Assembly: GCA_003416985.1 (NCBI GenBank)
Contig: QVIN01000011.1
Location: 168,648 to 232,647, forward strand
Reading direction: 5' to 3'
DNA length: 64,000 nucleotides
Source of the DNA: Duganella sp. BJB480
GTDB taxonomy: Bacteria > Pseudomonadota > Gammaproteobacteria > Burkholderiales > Burkholderiaceae_D
A program made the translations under genes and the position numbers. The notes under the pieces are model-generated. The model had not been told where the DNA came from, did no database searches, and was given only the letters and a program-made list of their open reading frames with translations. Numbering within the stretch: the first letter of the stretch is position 1; each line of letters starts with the position of its first letter. This document shows, in pieces, positions 26,577-34,932 of the stretch.

Positions 26577-28320
26577 CCGGATCGAAAATCTGTACGCGGC
26601 CATCGCGGCGCGGCCCGCCGGCGGCTTGGCCGGCTGGCGCGCCGGCGCGGCCATCGACAACGCGCATTGGCTGGCGCGCGCGCACGCATGGCATGCGCTG
26701 CTGCGCGGCCAGCAGGGCAGCGATTTCGCGCTGTACCTCGACGATAGCCTGGAATTCAGCGCGGCCCTGCTGGGCGCCTGGCATGCCGGCAAAACCATCT
26801 GGCTGAGCGCCGATACGCTGGAGGCCAGCTGCGCCGCCCTGCGCGCATCGGTAGACGGCTTCCTCGGCCAGTTCCCCGAGGAGCTGCGGCCGTTGCAGCC
26901 CGCCGAGGCGGACGAGGCATCCACGGCGGTGCTGATGGGCGGCGCCTTGTCCGCCGACTTGCCGGCGCTGGTCGTGTTCACGTCCGGCAGCACCGGCGCG
27001 GCGCAAGCCATTCCTAAAAAACTGTCGCAGCTGGCGAGCGAAGTCGAAACGCTCGATGTGCTGTTCGGCGCCACCGCCGGCGACGCCGCCGTGCTGGCGA
27101 CCGTCTCGCACCAGCACATCTACGGCCTGCTGTTCAAGGTCCTGTGGCCGCTCAGTACCGGCCGCGCGATCCATGCGCTGAGCATCACCTATCCCGAGGA
27201 ACTGGCGGCAGGCATGGCCACCGGCCCGTGCGTGCTGGTCGCCAGCCCGGCGCACCTGAAGCGGTTGCCGGAGCACCTGGACTGGCGCGGCGCGGCCGGC
27301 ATGTTGCGGACGGTGTTTTCGTCCGGCGGCCCGCTGGCGGCGGAAACGGCGCTGGCTGCGGGACGCTTGCTGGGCAGCGTGCCGGTGGAAGTCTATGGCA
27401 GCTCGGAGACGGGCGGCGTGGCCTGGCGCCAGCGCAGCGGCATCACCGACGACGCCTGGCGGCCTTTCCCCACCGTGGCATGGCGCCTCGGCGCGGCGGA
27501 CGACACGCTGGAGGTGCGCTCGCCGCACCTGGCCGACGACAACTGGCTGGCGCTGGCCGACCGCGCCGCGCGCGTCGGCGAGCAGCGCTTCCTGCTGCTG
27601 GGCCGCAGCGACCGCATCGTCAAGATCGAGGAAAAGCGCATCTCGCTGAGCGCGATGGAGGCGGCGCTGCTGGCGTGCGGCATGGCCGCCGAGGTCCGCA
27701 TCGTCCTGTGCGAACCGGGCGCCGGCGAACGCCAGCGGCTGGCCGCGTTCATCGTGCCGACGGCGGCGGGCCGCGCGCAGCTGGACGCCGAAGGCAAGCC
27801 AGCATTCAACGCGCGCCTGCGCGCCGTGCTGGCGGCGGTGGTGGACGCGGTCGCGCTGCCGCGCCGCTGGCGCTATCTGGACCAGATGCCGGTCAACGCA
27901 CAGGGCAAGACCACGCTGGCCGCCTTGCTGGCGCTGCTCGACGGCGACGAGGGCGCGGCCGCCCGCCGCCCACGCCTGCCGCAGGTGCGCGAACTGGAAC
28001 GCGAGCCGCTGCGCGTGCTGCTGGAAGTGAGCGCGCCGGCCGACCTGCTGTATTTCGACGGCCACTTCGACGTCGCACCCATCCTGCCGGGCGTGGTGCA
28101 GATCGATTGGGCGATCCATTACGGCCGCCGGTATTTCAGCTTGCCTTTGCAGTTCAAGGGCATCAACGCGCTCAAGTTCCAGCAGGTGATACAGCCGGAG
28201 ACCCCGGTGCGACTGGAGCTGCTGCACGATGTGGCCAAGGGCTGCCTGCAGTTCCGCTACCTGTCCGAGGCGGGCCAGCATGCCAGCGGCCGCGTCATGC
28301 TGGGAGACGCGGATGCGTGA
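26569..28320 (+). CDS. Acyl-ACP ligase fused to a hotdog dehydratase (ApeH-ApeI fusion)
   Basis: 583 aa, two enzymes in one chain. Residues 1 to about 465 form an AMP-binding ligase with the P-loop FTSGSTGAAQAIPK (137-150), YGSSETGGVAW, and a C-terminal lid with VNAQGKTTLAALL; it would load an aromatic acid onto ACP. Residues about 470-583 form a FabZ/ApeI-like 3-hydroxyacyl-ACP dehydratase with GHFDVAPILPG (catalytic His499) and VVQIDWAIHYG. In the characterised Xenorhabdus system these are separate proteins. No stop or frameshift is seen at the junction, so the fusion looks real. Next gene overlaps by 8 bases. Confidence 0.88.
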   Translation: MSDRIENLYAAIAARPAGGLAGWRAGAAIDNAHWLARAHAWHALLRGQQGSDFALYLDDSLEFSAALLGAWHAGKTIWLSADTLEASCAALRASVDGFLGQFPEELRPLQPAEADEASTAVLMGGALSADLPALVVFTSGSTGAAQAIPKKLSQLASEVETLDVLFGATAGDAAVLATVSHQHIYGLLFKVLWPLSTGRAIHALSITYPEELAAGMATGPCVLVASPAHLKRLPEHLDWRGAAGMLRTVFSSGGPLAAETALAAGRLLGSVPVEVYGSSETGGVAWRQRSGITDDAWRPFPTVAWRLGAADDTLEVRSPHLADDNWLALADRAARVGEQRFLLLGRSDRIVKIEEKRISLSAMEAALLACGMAAEVRIVLCEPGAGERQRLAAFIVPTAAGRAQLDAEGKPAFNARLRAVLAAVVDAVALPRRWRYLDQMPVNAQGKTTLAALLALLDGDEGAAARRPRLPQVRELEREPLRVLLEVSAPADLLYFDGHFDVAPILPGVVQIDWAIHYGRRYFSLPLQFKGINALKFQQVIQPETPVRLELLHDVAKGCLQFRYLSEAGQHASGRVMLGDADA

Positions 28321-29062
28321 TTTCAAACCCTGCATCGTGGTGCCGGTCTATAACCACGCACACGCGATCGGCGCGGTGGTGGCCGGGCTGCTGCGCCACG
28401 GCGCGCCGTGCATCCTGGTCGACGACGGCAGCAGCGCCGCCTGCGCCGCCGTGCTGGACGCGCTGGCGCGGCAGCATGCAGGCACGGTCTCGCTGGTGCG
28501 GCTGGCGCAGAACCAGGGCAAGGGTGTCGCTGTGTTGAGCGGCTTCCGCCGCGCGGCGGAACTGGGCTACACCCATGTGCTGCAGATCGACGCCGACGGC
28601 CAGCACGAAACCGCCGACGTGCCGAAGTTCCTGGCGCAAGCCGTCGCCTGTCCGGACGCCATTATCGCCGGCCATCCGGTCTACGACGAATCGGTGCCGA
28701 AGGCGCGCCTGTACGGCCGCTACGCCACCCACATCTGGGTGTGGATTAATACGCTGTCGTTCGACATCAAGGATTCGATGTGCGGCTTCCGCGTCTATCC
28801 GGTGGCGCCGGTCAATGCGCTGGCGGCGCGCAGTGCCATCGGCGCGCGCATGAACTTCGACACCGACATCCTGGTGCGGCTGTTCTGGGACGGCCTGCAA
28901 GTGGTGAACCTGCCGACCCGCGTCAGCTATCCGTCGGACGGCGTATCGCACTTCCGCGTCTGGAGCGACAACGTGCGGATCTCGTGGATGCATACGAAGC
29001 TGTTCTTCGGCATGCTGCCGCGTATTCCCCGCCTGCTGGCGCGTAAAAGGCAGGTCCGATGA
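28313..29062 (+). CDS. Family 2 glycosyltransferase of the APE cluster
   Basis: 249 aa cytoplasmic or membrane-associated GT-A enzyme. N-terminal PCIVVPVYNHAHAIGAVVAG, LVDDGSSAA, and the metal-binding DxD-type LQIDADGQH, then FDIKDSMCGFRVYP. It resembles dolichyl-phosphate-mannose-synthase-like GT2 proteins of APE loci, where in some species it is fused to the LpxL-like acyltransferase that follows here as a separate gene. The start at 28313 has GGGAGA upstream and overlaps the previous gene; longer openings are inside the ligase gene. Confidence 0.88.
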   Translation: MRDFKPCIVVPVYNHAHAIGAVVAGLLRHGAPCILVDDGSSAACAAVLDALARQHAGTVSLVRLAQNQGKGVAVLSGFRRAAELGYTHVLQIDADGQHETADVPKFLAQAVACPDAIIAGHPVYDESVPKARLYGRYATHIWVWINTLSFDIKDSMCGFRVYPVAPVNALAARSAIGARMNFDTDILVRLFWDGLQVVNLPTRVSYPSDGVSHFRVWSDNVRISWMHTKLFFGMLPRIPRLLARKRQVR

Positions 29063-30000
29063 CCGCGCGTAGCCTGCACTGGGCCTCCATCAACGAGATC
29101 AGTTTCGTCGGCGGCATGCGCCTGTTGTTCTGGATCGCCCGTGTGTTCGGCCGCTGGCCGTTCCGCGTGGTGCTGTATCCGGTGTTGGGCTGGTATGTGT
29201 TGAGCAAGCCGCGGCCGCGCCGCGCTTCGCAGGCGTATCTGCGCCGCGTGGCCGGCTACACGTCGACCGCCATGCCGGGCGTGCTGCGCCACTTCGCCGC
29301 CTTCGGCGAGAGTATCCTCGACAAGATGCTGCTGTGGGGCGGCTTGTTCAAGCTCGATACGGTGGACCTGCACGGCAGCGAATTGATCACCGACGCGGCG
29401 GCGGCCGGGCGGGGCGGCCTGCTGATCTGCGCCCACCTGGGCAACCTGGAGCTGTGCCGCGTGCTGTCGCGCCAGCGCCGCGACATCAAGATGACGGTGC
29501 TGGTGCACACCAAGCACGCGCAGGCCTTCAACGACATGCTCGCCCGTCTCAATCCGGAGAGCCAGCTGAATCTGATGCAGGTGACGGAGATGTCGCCGGC
29601 CACCGCCATCCTGCTGTCCGAGCGCGTGGCGCGCGGCGAGTTCGTGGTCATCGCCGGCGACCGTGTGCCGGTGTCGCACAATCCGCGCGTGGCGCTGGCC
29701 GATTTCATGGGCGCGCCGGCGCCGTTCCCGGTCGGCCCCTATGTGCTGGCCAACATCCTGCAATGCCCGGTCTTCCTGTTGTTCTCCATCCGCGACGGGC
29801 GGCGCTCGTCGTTGTATTTCGAAGCCTTCCGCGACGCCGTGCGAATTCCGCGCCAGGGGCGCGACGCGGCCTTCCAGCAGCTGGCCGGCGATTATGCGCG
29901 ACGCCTGGAACACTACTGCCTGCGCGCGCCGCTGCAGTGGTTTAATTTTTACGATTTCTGGCACTTACCCCAATTGGAACGATCCGATGCACCTCGCTGA
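29059..30000 (+). CDS. LpxL-like lysophospholipid acyltransferase of the APE cluster
   Basis: 313 aa inner-membrane acyltransferase of the LpxL/HtrB fold: N-terminal hydrophobic segment, HxxxxE-type motif AHLGNLELCR, FVVIAGDRVPVSH and VGPYVLANILQCPVFLLFS. Likely transfers the polyene acyl chain onto a lipid, or builds the glycolipid anchor. It overlaps the GT2 gene by 4 bases. Together with the PlsC-type gene at 24712 the cluster has two acyltransferases, consistent with a lipid-linked final product. It overlaps the ammonia-lyase gene by 14 bases. Confidence 0.85.
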   Translation: MTARSLHWASINEISFVGGMRLLFWIARVFGRWPFRVVLYPVLGWYVLSKPRPRRASQAYLRRVAGYTSTAMPGVLRHFAAFGESILDKMLLWGGLFKLDTVDLHGSELITDAAAAGRGGLLICAHLGNLELCRVLSRQRRDIKMTVLVHTKHAQAFNDMLARLNPESQLNLMQVTEMSPATAILLSERVARGEFVVIAGDRVPVSHNPRVALADFMGAPAPFPVGPYVLANILQCPVFLLFSIRDGRRSSLYFEAFRDAVRIPRQGRDAAFQQLAGDYARRLEHYCLRAPLQWFNFYDFWHLPQLERSDAPR

Positions 30001-31558
30001 CATAGCCCAACTCCGCACCGCGCCGCGCGCCGTACGCTTCGACCAGAACCGCCTGACGATCGAAGACATCGTCGACATCGCGCAAGGCCGCGCCGTCGCC
30101 GAACTGTCGGACGATCCGGCCTTCCGCGCCACCATCGCGCGCGGCGCCGATTTCCTTGACCGCCTGCTGCGCGAGGACGGCACCGTCTACGGCGTCACCA
30201 CCGGCTACGGCGATTCCTGCACCGTGGTGGTGCCGCCTGAGCTGGTGGCCGAGCTGCCGCATCACCTGTACACCTACCACGGCGTCGGCCTGGGTGAGTA
30301 CTTCACGCCGGCGCAGACGCGGGCGATCCTGGCTTCGCGCCTGGCGTCGCTGAGCAAGGGCTATTCCGGCGTCAGCGTCGAGCTGCTGCTGCAGATCACG
30401 CGCCTGCTCGACGCCGGCCTGCTGCCGCTGATTCCTTCCGAAGGTTCGGTCGGTGCGAGCGGCGACCTCACGCCGCTGTCCTACCTGGCGGCGGTGCTGT
30501 GCGGCGAGCGCGAAGTGTGGCGCGACGGTGTGCAGGTGCCGGCCGCGCAGGCCTTGCAGGAAGCCGGCATCGCGCCGCTGCGCCTGCGGCCGAAGGAGGG
30601 ACTGGCGATCATGAACGGCACCGCCGTCATGACCGCGCTGGCCTGCATGGCCTACGACCGCGCCGAATACCTGGTCCGGCTGGCCACCCGCATCACGGCG
30701 ATGGCCTCGTTCGCGATGGACGGCAACGCCCACCACTTCGACGAGGTGTTGTTCTCGGTCAAGCCGCACGGCGGCATGCAGCAGGTGGCTGCGTGGCTGC
30801 GCAGCGACCTGCCGACCGACCAGTGGGAACGCAACGGCAAGCGTCTGCAAGACCGCTATTCGATCCGCTGCGCGCCGCACGTGATCGGCGTGCTGGCCGA
30901 TGCGCTGCCGTTCTTCCGTTCGTCGATCGAGAATGAACTCAATAGCGCCAACGACAATCCGCTGATCGACGCCGACAATGAACGTGTGCTGCACGGCGGC
31001 CACTTCTACGGCGGCCATATCGCCTTCGCCATGGACGGCATGAAGAACGCGGTCGCCAACCTGGCCGACCTGCTGGACCGCCAGATGGCGCTGCTGGTGG
31101 ACAGCCGCTACAACCACGGCCTGCCGGCCAACCTGTCCGGCGCCACCGGCGCGCGCGCGCCGATCAACCACGGCTTGAAGGCCTTGCAGATCAGCGCCTC
31201 GGCGTGGACGGCGGAAGCGCTCAAGCTGACCATGCCGGCTTCGGTGTTCTCGCGCTCCACCGAGTGCCACAACCAGGACAAGGTCAGCATGGGAACCATC
31301 GCCGCGCGCGACTGCCTGCGCGTGCTGGAGCTGACGGAGCAGGTGGTGGCGGCGTTGCTGATCACCGTGCGCCAGGGCGTGTGGCTGCGTTGCCAGGTCA
31401 ATCCGGAACTGCAGCCGCAGGCCGCACTGGCGGCGATGCAGGAAACACTGGGCGCCGACATCAAGCCGGTGGAGGAAGACCGCCGCCTGGAGCCGGACTT
31501 GCGCCTGCTGCTGGAACGCATCCGCGCCAAGGCATGGGATTTGTATGCGCCGAACTAA
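29987..31558 (+). CDS. Aromatic amino acid ammonia-lyase (HAL/PAL/TAL family)
   Basis: 523 aa MIO enzyme. The Ala157-Ser158-Gly159 triad in EGSVGASGDLTPLS forms the MIO cofactor; Tyr68 in YGVTTGYGD is the catalytic Tyr; SANDNPLIDADNE is the lower active-site loop. The two residues at the substrate switch are Tyr97-His98 (HLYTYHGVG), where HAL has Ser-His, TAL His-Leu and PAL Phe-Leu. In this cluster the product should be an aryl acrylic acid serving as polyene starter, so tyrosine or phenylalanine is more likely than histidine. The start overlaps the acyltransferase gene. Confidence 0.92.
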   Translation: MHLADIAQLRTAPRAVRFDQNRLTIEDIVDIAQGRAVAELSDDPAFRATIARGADFLDRLLREDGTVYGVTTGYGDSCTVVVPPELVAELPHHLYTYHGVGLGEYFTPAQTRAILASRLASLSKGYSGVSVELLLQITRLLDAGLLPLIPSEGSVGASGDLTPLSYLAAVLCGEREVWRDGVQVPAAQALQEAGIAPLRLRPKEGLAIMNGTAVMTALACMAYDRAEYLVRLATRITAMASFAMDGNAHHFDEVLFSVKPHGGMQQVAAWLRSDLPTDQWERNGKRLQDRYSIRCAPHVIGVLADALPFFRSSIENELNSANDNPLIDADNERVLHGGHFYGGHIAFAMDGMKNAVANLADLLDRQMALLVDSRYNHGLPANLSGATGARAPINHGLKALQISASAWTAEALKLTMPASVFSRSTECHNQDKVSMGTIAARDCLRVLELTEQVVAALLITVRQGVWLRCQVNPELQPQAALAAMQETLGADIKPVEEDRRLEPDLRLLLERIRAKAWDLYAPN

Positions 31559-31979
31559 CAAGGAAAGCCGCTGGTTCGCGGAAATCGAGATGAAGGTGCA
31601 GTTCTTCGACCTGGATCCGATGGAGATCGTCTGGCACGGCCGCTACGTCAAGTACCTGGAGGTGGTGCGCTGCGCACTGCTGGACAAGATCGGCTACAAC
31701 TACCCGCAGATGAAGGAGTCCGGCTACGCCTGGCCGGTGATCGACATGCAGCTGCGCTACATCGGTTCGGCCACCTTCGGCCAGACCCTCAAGCTGCGCG
31801 CCGACATCGTCGAGTGGGAGAACCGCCTGAAGATCGACTATCTGATCACCGACGCCGCCACCGGCAAGCGCCTGAACCGCGCCAGCACCACCATGGTCGC
31901 CGTCGATATCGCCACCAAGGAGATGTGCTTCGTGTCGCCTCCCGTGCTGTTTGAAAAATTGGGGATAGAACCAGTATGA
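31545..31979 (+). CDS. apeK: 4HBT-type thioesterase of the APE cluster (ApeK-like)
   Basis: 144 aa single hotdog domain. The active-site pattern VQFFDLDPMEIVWHGRYVKY, with catalytic Asp, and the ALLDKIGYNYPQMKESG helix are typical of 4-hydroxybenzoyl-CoA thioesterase-like proteins. Likely hydrolyses stalled or mis-primed thioesters on the ACPs. It overlaps the ammonia-lyase gene by 14 bases and the LolA-like gene by 4. Confidence 0.88.
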   Translation: MRRTNKESRWFAEIEMKVQFFDLDPMEIVWHGRYVKYLEVVRCALLDKIGYNYPQMKESGYAWPVIDMQLRYIGSATFGQTLKLRADIVEWENRLKIDYLITDAATGKRLNRASTTMVAVDIATKEMCFVSPPVLFEKLGIEPV

Positions 31980-32584
31980 AGCCGATGAAAACGTTATTGC
32001 TGGCGGCCGCATTGGCCGCGCTGGGGCAGGTCCATGCCGCCGTACCGGTGGCGAAGATCCAGTCCATGCTGGCCAAGCCGCCCGTGATGTGCGGCCGCTT
32101 CGACCAGAGCAAGCAGCTGGCCGGTATGAAGAAACCATTGGCCGCCAACGGCCGCTTCTGCGTGGTCGCCGGCAAGGGCGTGTTGTGGCGTACCTTGCAG
32201 CCTTTCCCCAGCACGCTGCGCCTGACGCGCGACGAGATCGTCAACTACCAGGGCGACCGCGTGGCGATGCGCCTGGACGCCAAGACCGAGCCGACGGTCC
32301 GCATGATCAACAACGTGTTGTTCTCGCTGCTGTCCGGCGACCTGGCACAGTTGGAGACGCTGTTCGAGGTGGACGGCACGGTTGACGCCAGCAGCTGGAA
32401 CGTGGTGCTCAAGCCGCGCCAGCCGGCGCTGGAGAAGGCCATCGGCACCATCAAGCTCGATGGCGGCGCGTACGTGAAGACCATCGTCATGGGCGACGCC
32501 GGCGGCGATCGCACCACCATCGTGTTCTCCGCGATCCAGTCCGGCGACGCCGCGATGAGCAAGGAAGAGGCGGCGCTGTTTTGA
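31976..32584 (+). CDS. apeL: LolA-like periplasmic carrier of the APE cluster (ApeL-like)
   Basis: 202 aa. Signal peptide (KTLLLAAALAALGQVHA), then a LolA-type half-barrel: PPVMCGRFDQSKQLAGMKKP, VLWRTLQPFPSTLRLT and a C-terminal DRTTIVFSAIQSGDAAMS. In APE loci such a carrier with an MMPL exporter and a lipoprotein is thought to move the lipid-linked pigment to the outer membrane. It overlaps the exporter gene by 4 bases (TTGA). Confidence 0.85.
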   Translation: MKPMKTLLLAAALAALGQVHAAVPVAKIQSMLAKPPVMCGRFDQSKQLAGMKKPLAANGRFCVVAGKGVLWRTLQPFPSTLRLTRDEIVNYQGDRVAMRLDAKTEPTVRMINNVLFSLLSGDLAQLETLFEVDGTVDASSWNVVLKPRQPALEKAIGTIKLDGGAYVKTIVMGDAGGDRTTIVFSAIQSGDAAMSKEEAALF

Positions 32585-34932
32585 ATCGTACCCGCCAATT
32601 CGCGCTGCTGTGGGCCTTTGCCGTCTGCCTGCTGCTGGGGCATAACGCCTATCTGTGGCTGGTGCAGCGCATCGTGCCGGACACCGACATCATGGCGCTG
32701 CTGCCGGTGCAGGAGCGCGATCCGTTGCTCCAGCAGTCGTTCAGCCACATGGTCGACGCGGCGCAGCAGCGCGTGGTGGTGCTGGTCGGCGCGGCCGACT
32801 GGCAGGACGCCAAGCGAGCGGCCGACGCCTACAGCGCGGTGCTCGCGTCCCGCAAGGATATCTTCGAGGCGACGCCGATCGGCGAGCAAACGCAGAGCGA
32901 CTGGCTGTCGCTGTTCCTACGCCATCGCCTGGTGCTGCTGACGGCGCAGCAGGAAGCGCAACTGCGCACGCAGCCGGCGCAGTTCTGGCTTGAGGCGGCG
33001 CTCGGCAAACTGTATAGCCCATTCGGCGGCCCCAATGTTGGCTCGTGGCGCGACGATCCCTTCGGCCTGTTCGCCGGCTGGTTGCAGGAGCGTGCGCAGG
33101 AAACGCCGGTGCGTCCGCGCGACGGCCATCTGTTCGTCGCAGATGCCAAGCGCCAGTACGTGCTGCTGCCGTTGACGCTGAAGGTGCCCGCGCTGTCGAT
33201 GACGGCGCAGGAAACCGTACTGCCCTTGCTGAAGCAGGCCGGCGACGCCGCCCGCAAGGCGACCCCGCAAGTTGAATTGATACAGGCCGGCGTGATCCTG
33301 CACGCGGCCAACGCCAGCGCCCAGGCCAGCGGCGAGGTGTCCACCATCGGCATTGGCTCGCTGCTGGGCATCGTGCTGCTAATGTGGTTCGCCTTCCATT
33401 CGTTCAAGCCGATTTCGCTGATCCTGCTGTCGATTGGCATCGGCTGCCTCGGCGCGCTGTCGGTGTGCTGGCTGCTGTTCGGCCGCGTGCACCTGATGAC
33501 ATTGGTGTTCGGCGCGAGCCTGATCGGCGTGGCGCAGGACTACGGTATCTACTTCCTGTGCAACCGCCTCGCGGCGGACGAGAAGCTGGAATCGCCGGCC
33601 TTGCTGAAACGCCTGCTGCCCGGCCTGGGCCTGACCTTGCTGGCGGCGGTGATCGGCTATATGGGACTGGCGCTGACGCCGTTCCCCGGTCTGCGCCAGA
33701 TGGCGGTGTTCTCCGCGCTCGGCCTGGTGTTCGCCTGGCTGACGGTGGTGTGCTGGTTCCCTGCGCTGATCGGCAGCCGCACGCTGAAGAGCGGGGCGCT
33801 GGTGCGCGGCTATGGTGCGGCCCTGCAGCGCTGGCCGCTGCTGCGCATGAACCGCGCCACGCTGCTGGCCGCCGTGGCGTTCGCGCTGGCGGCGGGCTAC
33901 GGCGTCAGCCGGCTTGGCGCCAACGACGATATCCGCCTGCTGCAAAATCCGCCCAAGCATTTGATCGCCGACCAGCTCAAATTGAGCAAGCTGTTGGACG
34001 CGCCGACACCGGTGCAGTACTTCCTGGTGCGCGGCGATTCCGTCGAGACGGTGCTGCAACGCGAGGAAGCGCTGAAGGCGCGGCTGGACCTGATGGCGAC
34101 GGCCGGGCGCATCGGCGGTTACCAGGCGATGTCCAACTGGGTGCCGTCCGCGCGCACGCAGGCCGCGCGCCGCCAACTGATTGAAGACAAGCTGCTGGCC
34201 GCCGGCGGCCCGCTGCACGCCGTCGCCGCGCAGACCGGCGAGGACGCGCAGTGGATTGCCGCCACCGCCGCCGGCCTGCGTACCGCTGCGGCGCCGCTGA
34301 CGCTGGACGATTTCCTGAAGGCCCCGGCCAGCGAGCCATGGCGCCATCTGTGGTTGGGCGACGTGAACGGCGTCTACGCCAGCATCGTCGCCTTGCGCGG
34401 CCTGTCCGGAGCCGCTGTGCCGCAGGTGCGGCTGGCCGCCGATGGTTTGCAGGGCGTGCAGTGGGTCGACAAAGTGGCCGAGATTTCGTCGGTGCTGGGC
34501 CGCTATCGCGAGTATATGAGCTGGGTGGTGCTGGGCGCTTATTCGGTGGTGTTCGCGCTGCTGTTCCCGCGCTACCGCCGCCGGACCTGGCGCGTGCTGG
34601 CGCCGACCGCGCTGGCCAGCATCGCCACGCTGGCCTTGCTCGGCTTTGCGTCGCAGAACCTCCAGCTGTTCCACGTGCTGGCGTTGATGCTGCTGCTGGG
34701 CGTCGGCGTCGATTATGGCATCTTCATGCAGGAGCATCCTGATCGGCGCGACCGCACGCCATGGCTGGCGGTCGGCATGTCGGCGGCGAATACGATTTTG
34801 TCCTTCGGTTTGCTGGGACTCAGTTCCACTCCGGCGTTGCAGGCGTTCGGCCTGACGATGCTGCTGGGGACCGCGCTGGTCTGGTTGATCGTCCCTTGTT
34901 TTGGCTCCACTAAAGAAAGCTCCAATGACTGA
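32581..34932 (+). CDS. apeM: MMPL/RND-type exporter of the APE cluster (ApeM-like)
   Basis: 783 aa with a TTG start overlapping the LolA gene stop. Domain order: one N-terminal helix, periplasmic domain (about 35-240), five to six helices (about 245-425), a second periplasmic domain, and a second helix bundle (about 640-775). Contains GVAQDYGIYFLCNRL and LLGVGVDYGIFMQEH, the charged GxxxDY motifs of the proton path in MMPL transporters. Probably extracts or moves the lipid-linked polyene from the inner membrane to the LolA-like carrier. Confidence 0.9.
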   Translation: MNRTRQFALLWAFAVCLLLGHNAYLWLVQRIVPDTDIMALLPVQERDPLLQQSFSHMVDAAQQRVVVLVGAADWQDAKRAADAYSAVLASRKDIFEATPIGEQTQSDWLSLFLRHRLVLLTAQQEAQLRTQPAQFWLEAALGKLYSPFGGPNVGSWRDDPFGLFAGWLQERAQETPVRPRDGHLFVADAKRQYVLLPLTLKVPALSMTAQETVLPLLKQAGDAARKATPQVELIQAGVILHAANASAQASGEVSTIGIGSLLGIVLLMWFAFHSFKPISLILLSIGIGCLGALSVCWLLFGRVHLMTLVFGASLIGVAQDYGIYFLCNRLAADEKLESPALLKRLLPGLGLTLLAAVIGYMGLALTPFPGLRQMAVFSALGLVFAWLTVVCWFPALIGSRTLKSGALVRGYGAALQRWPLLRMNRATLLAAVAFALAAGYGVSRLGANDDIRLLQNPPKHLIADQLKLSKLLDAPTPVQYFLVRGDSVETVLQREEALKARLDLMATAGRIGGYQAMSNWVPSARTQAARRQLIEDKLLAAGGPLHAVAAQTGEDAQWIAATAAGLRTAAAPLTLDDFLKAPASEPWRHLWLGDVNGVYASIVALRGLSGAAVPQVRLAADGLQGVQWVDKVAEISSVLGRYREYMSWVVLGAYSVVFALLFPRYRRRTWRVLAPTALASIATLALLGFASQNLQLFHVLALMLLLGVGVDYGIFMQEHPDRRDRTPWLAVGMSAANTILSFGLLGLSSTPALQAFGLTMLLGTALVWLIVPCFGSTKESSND

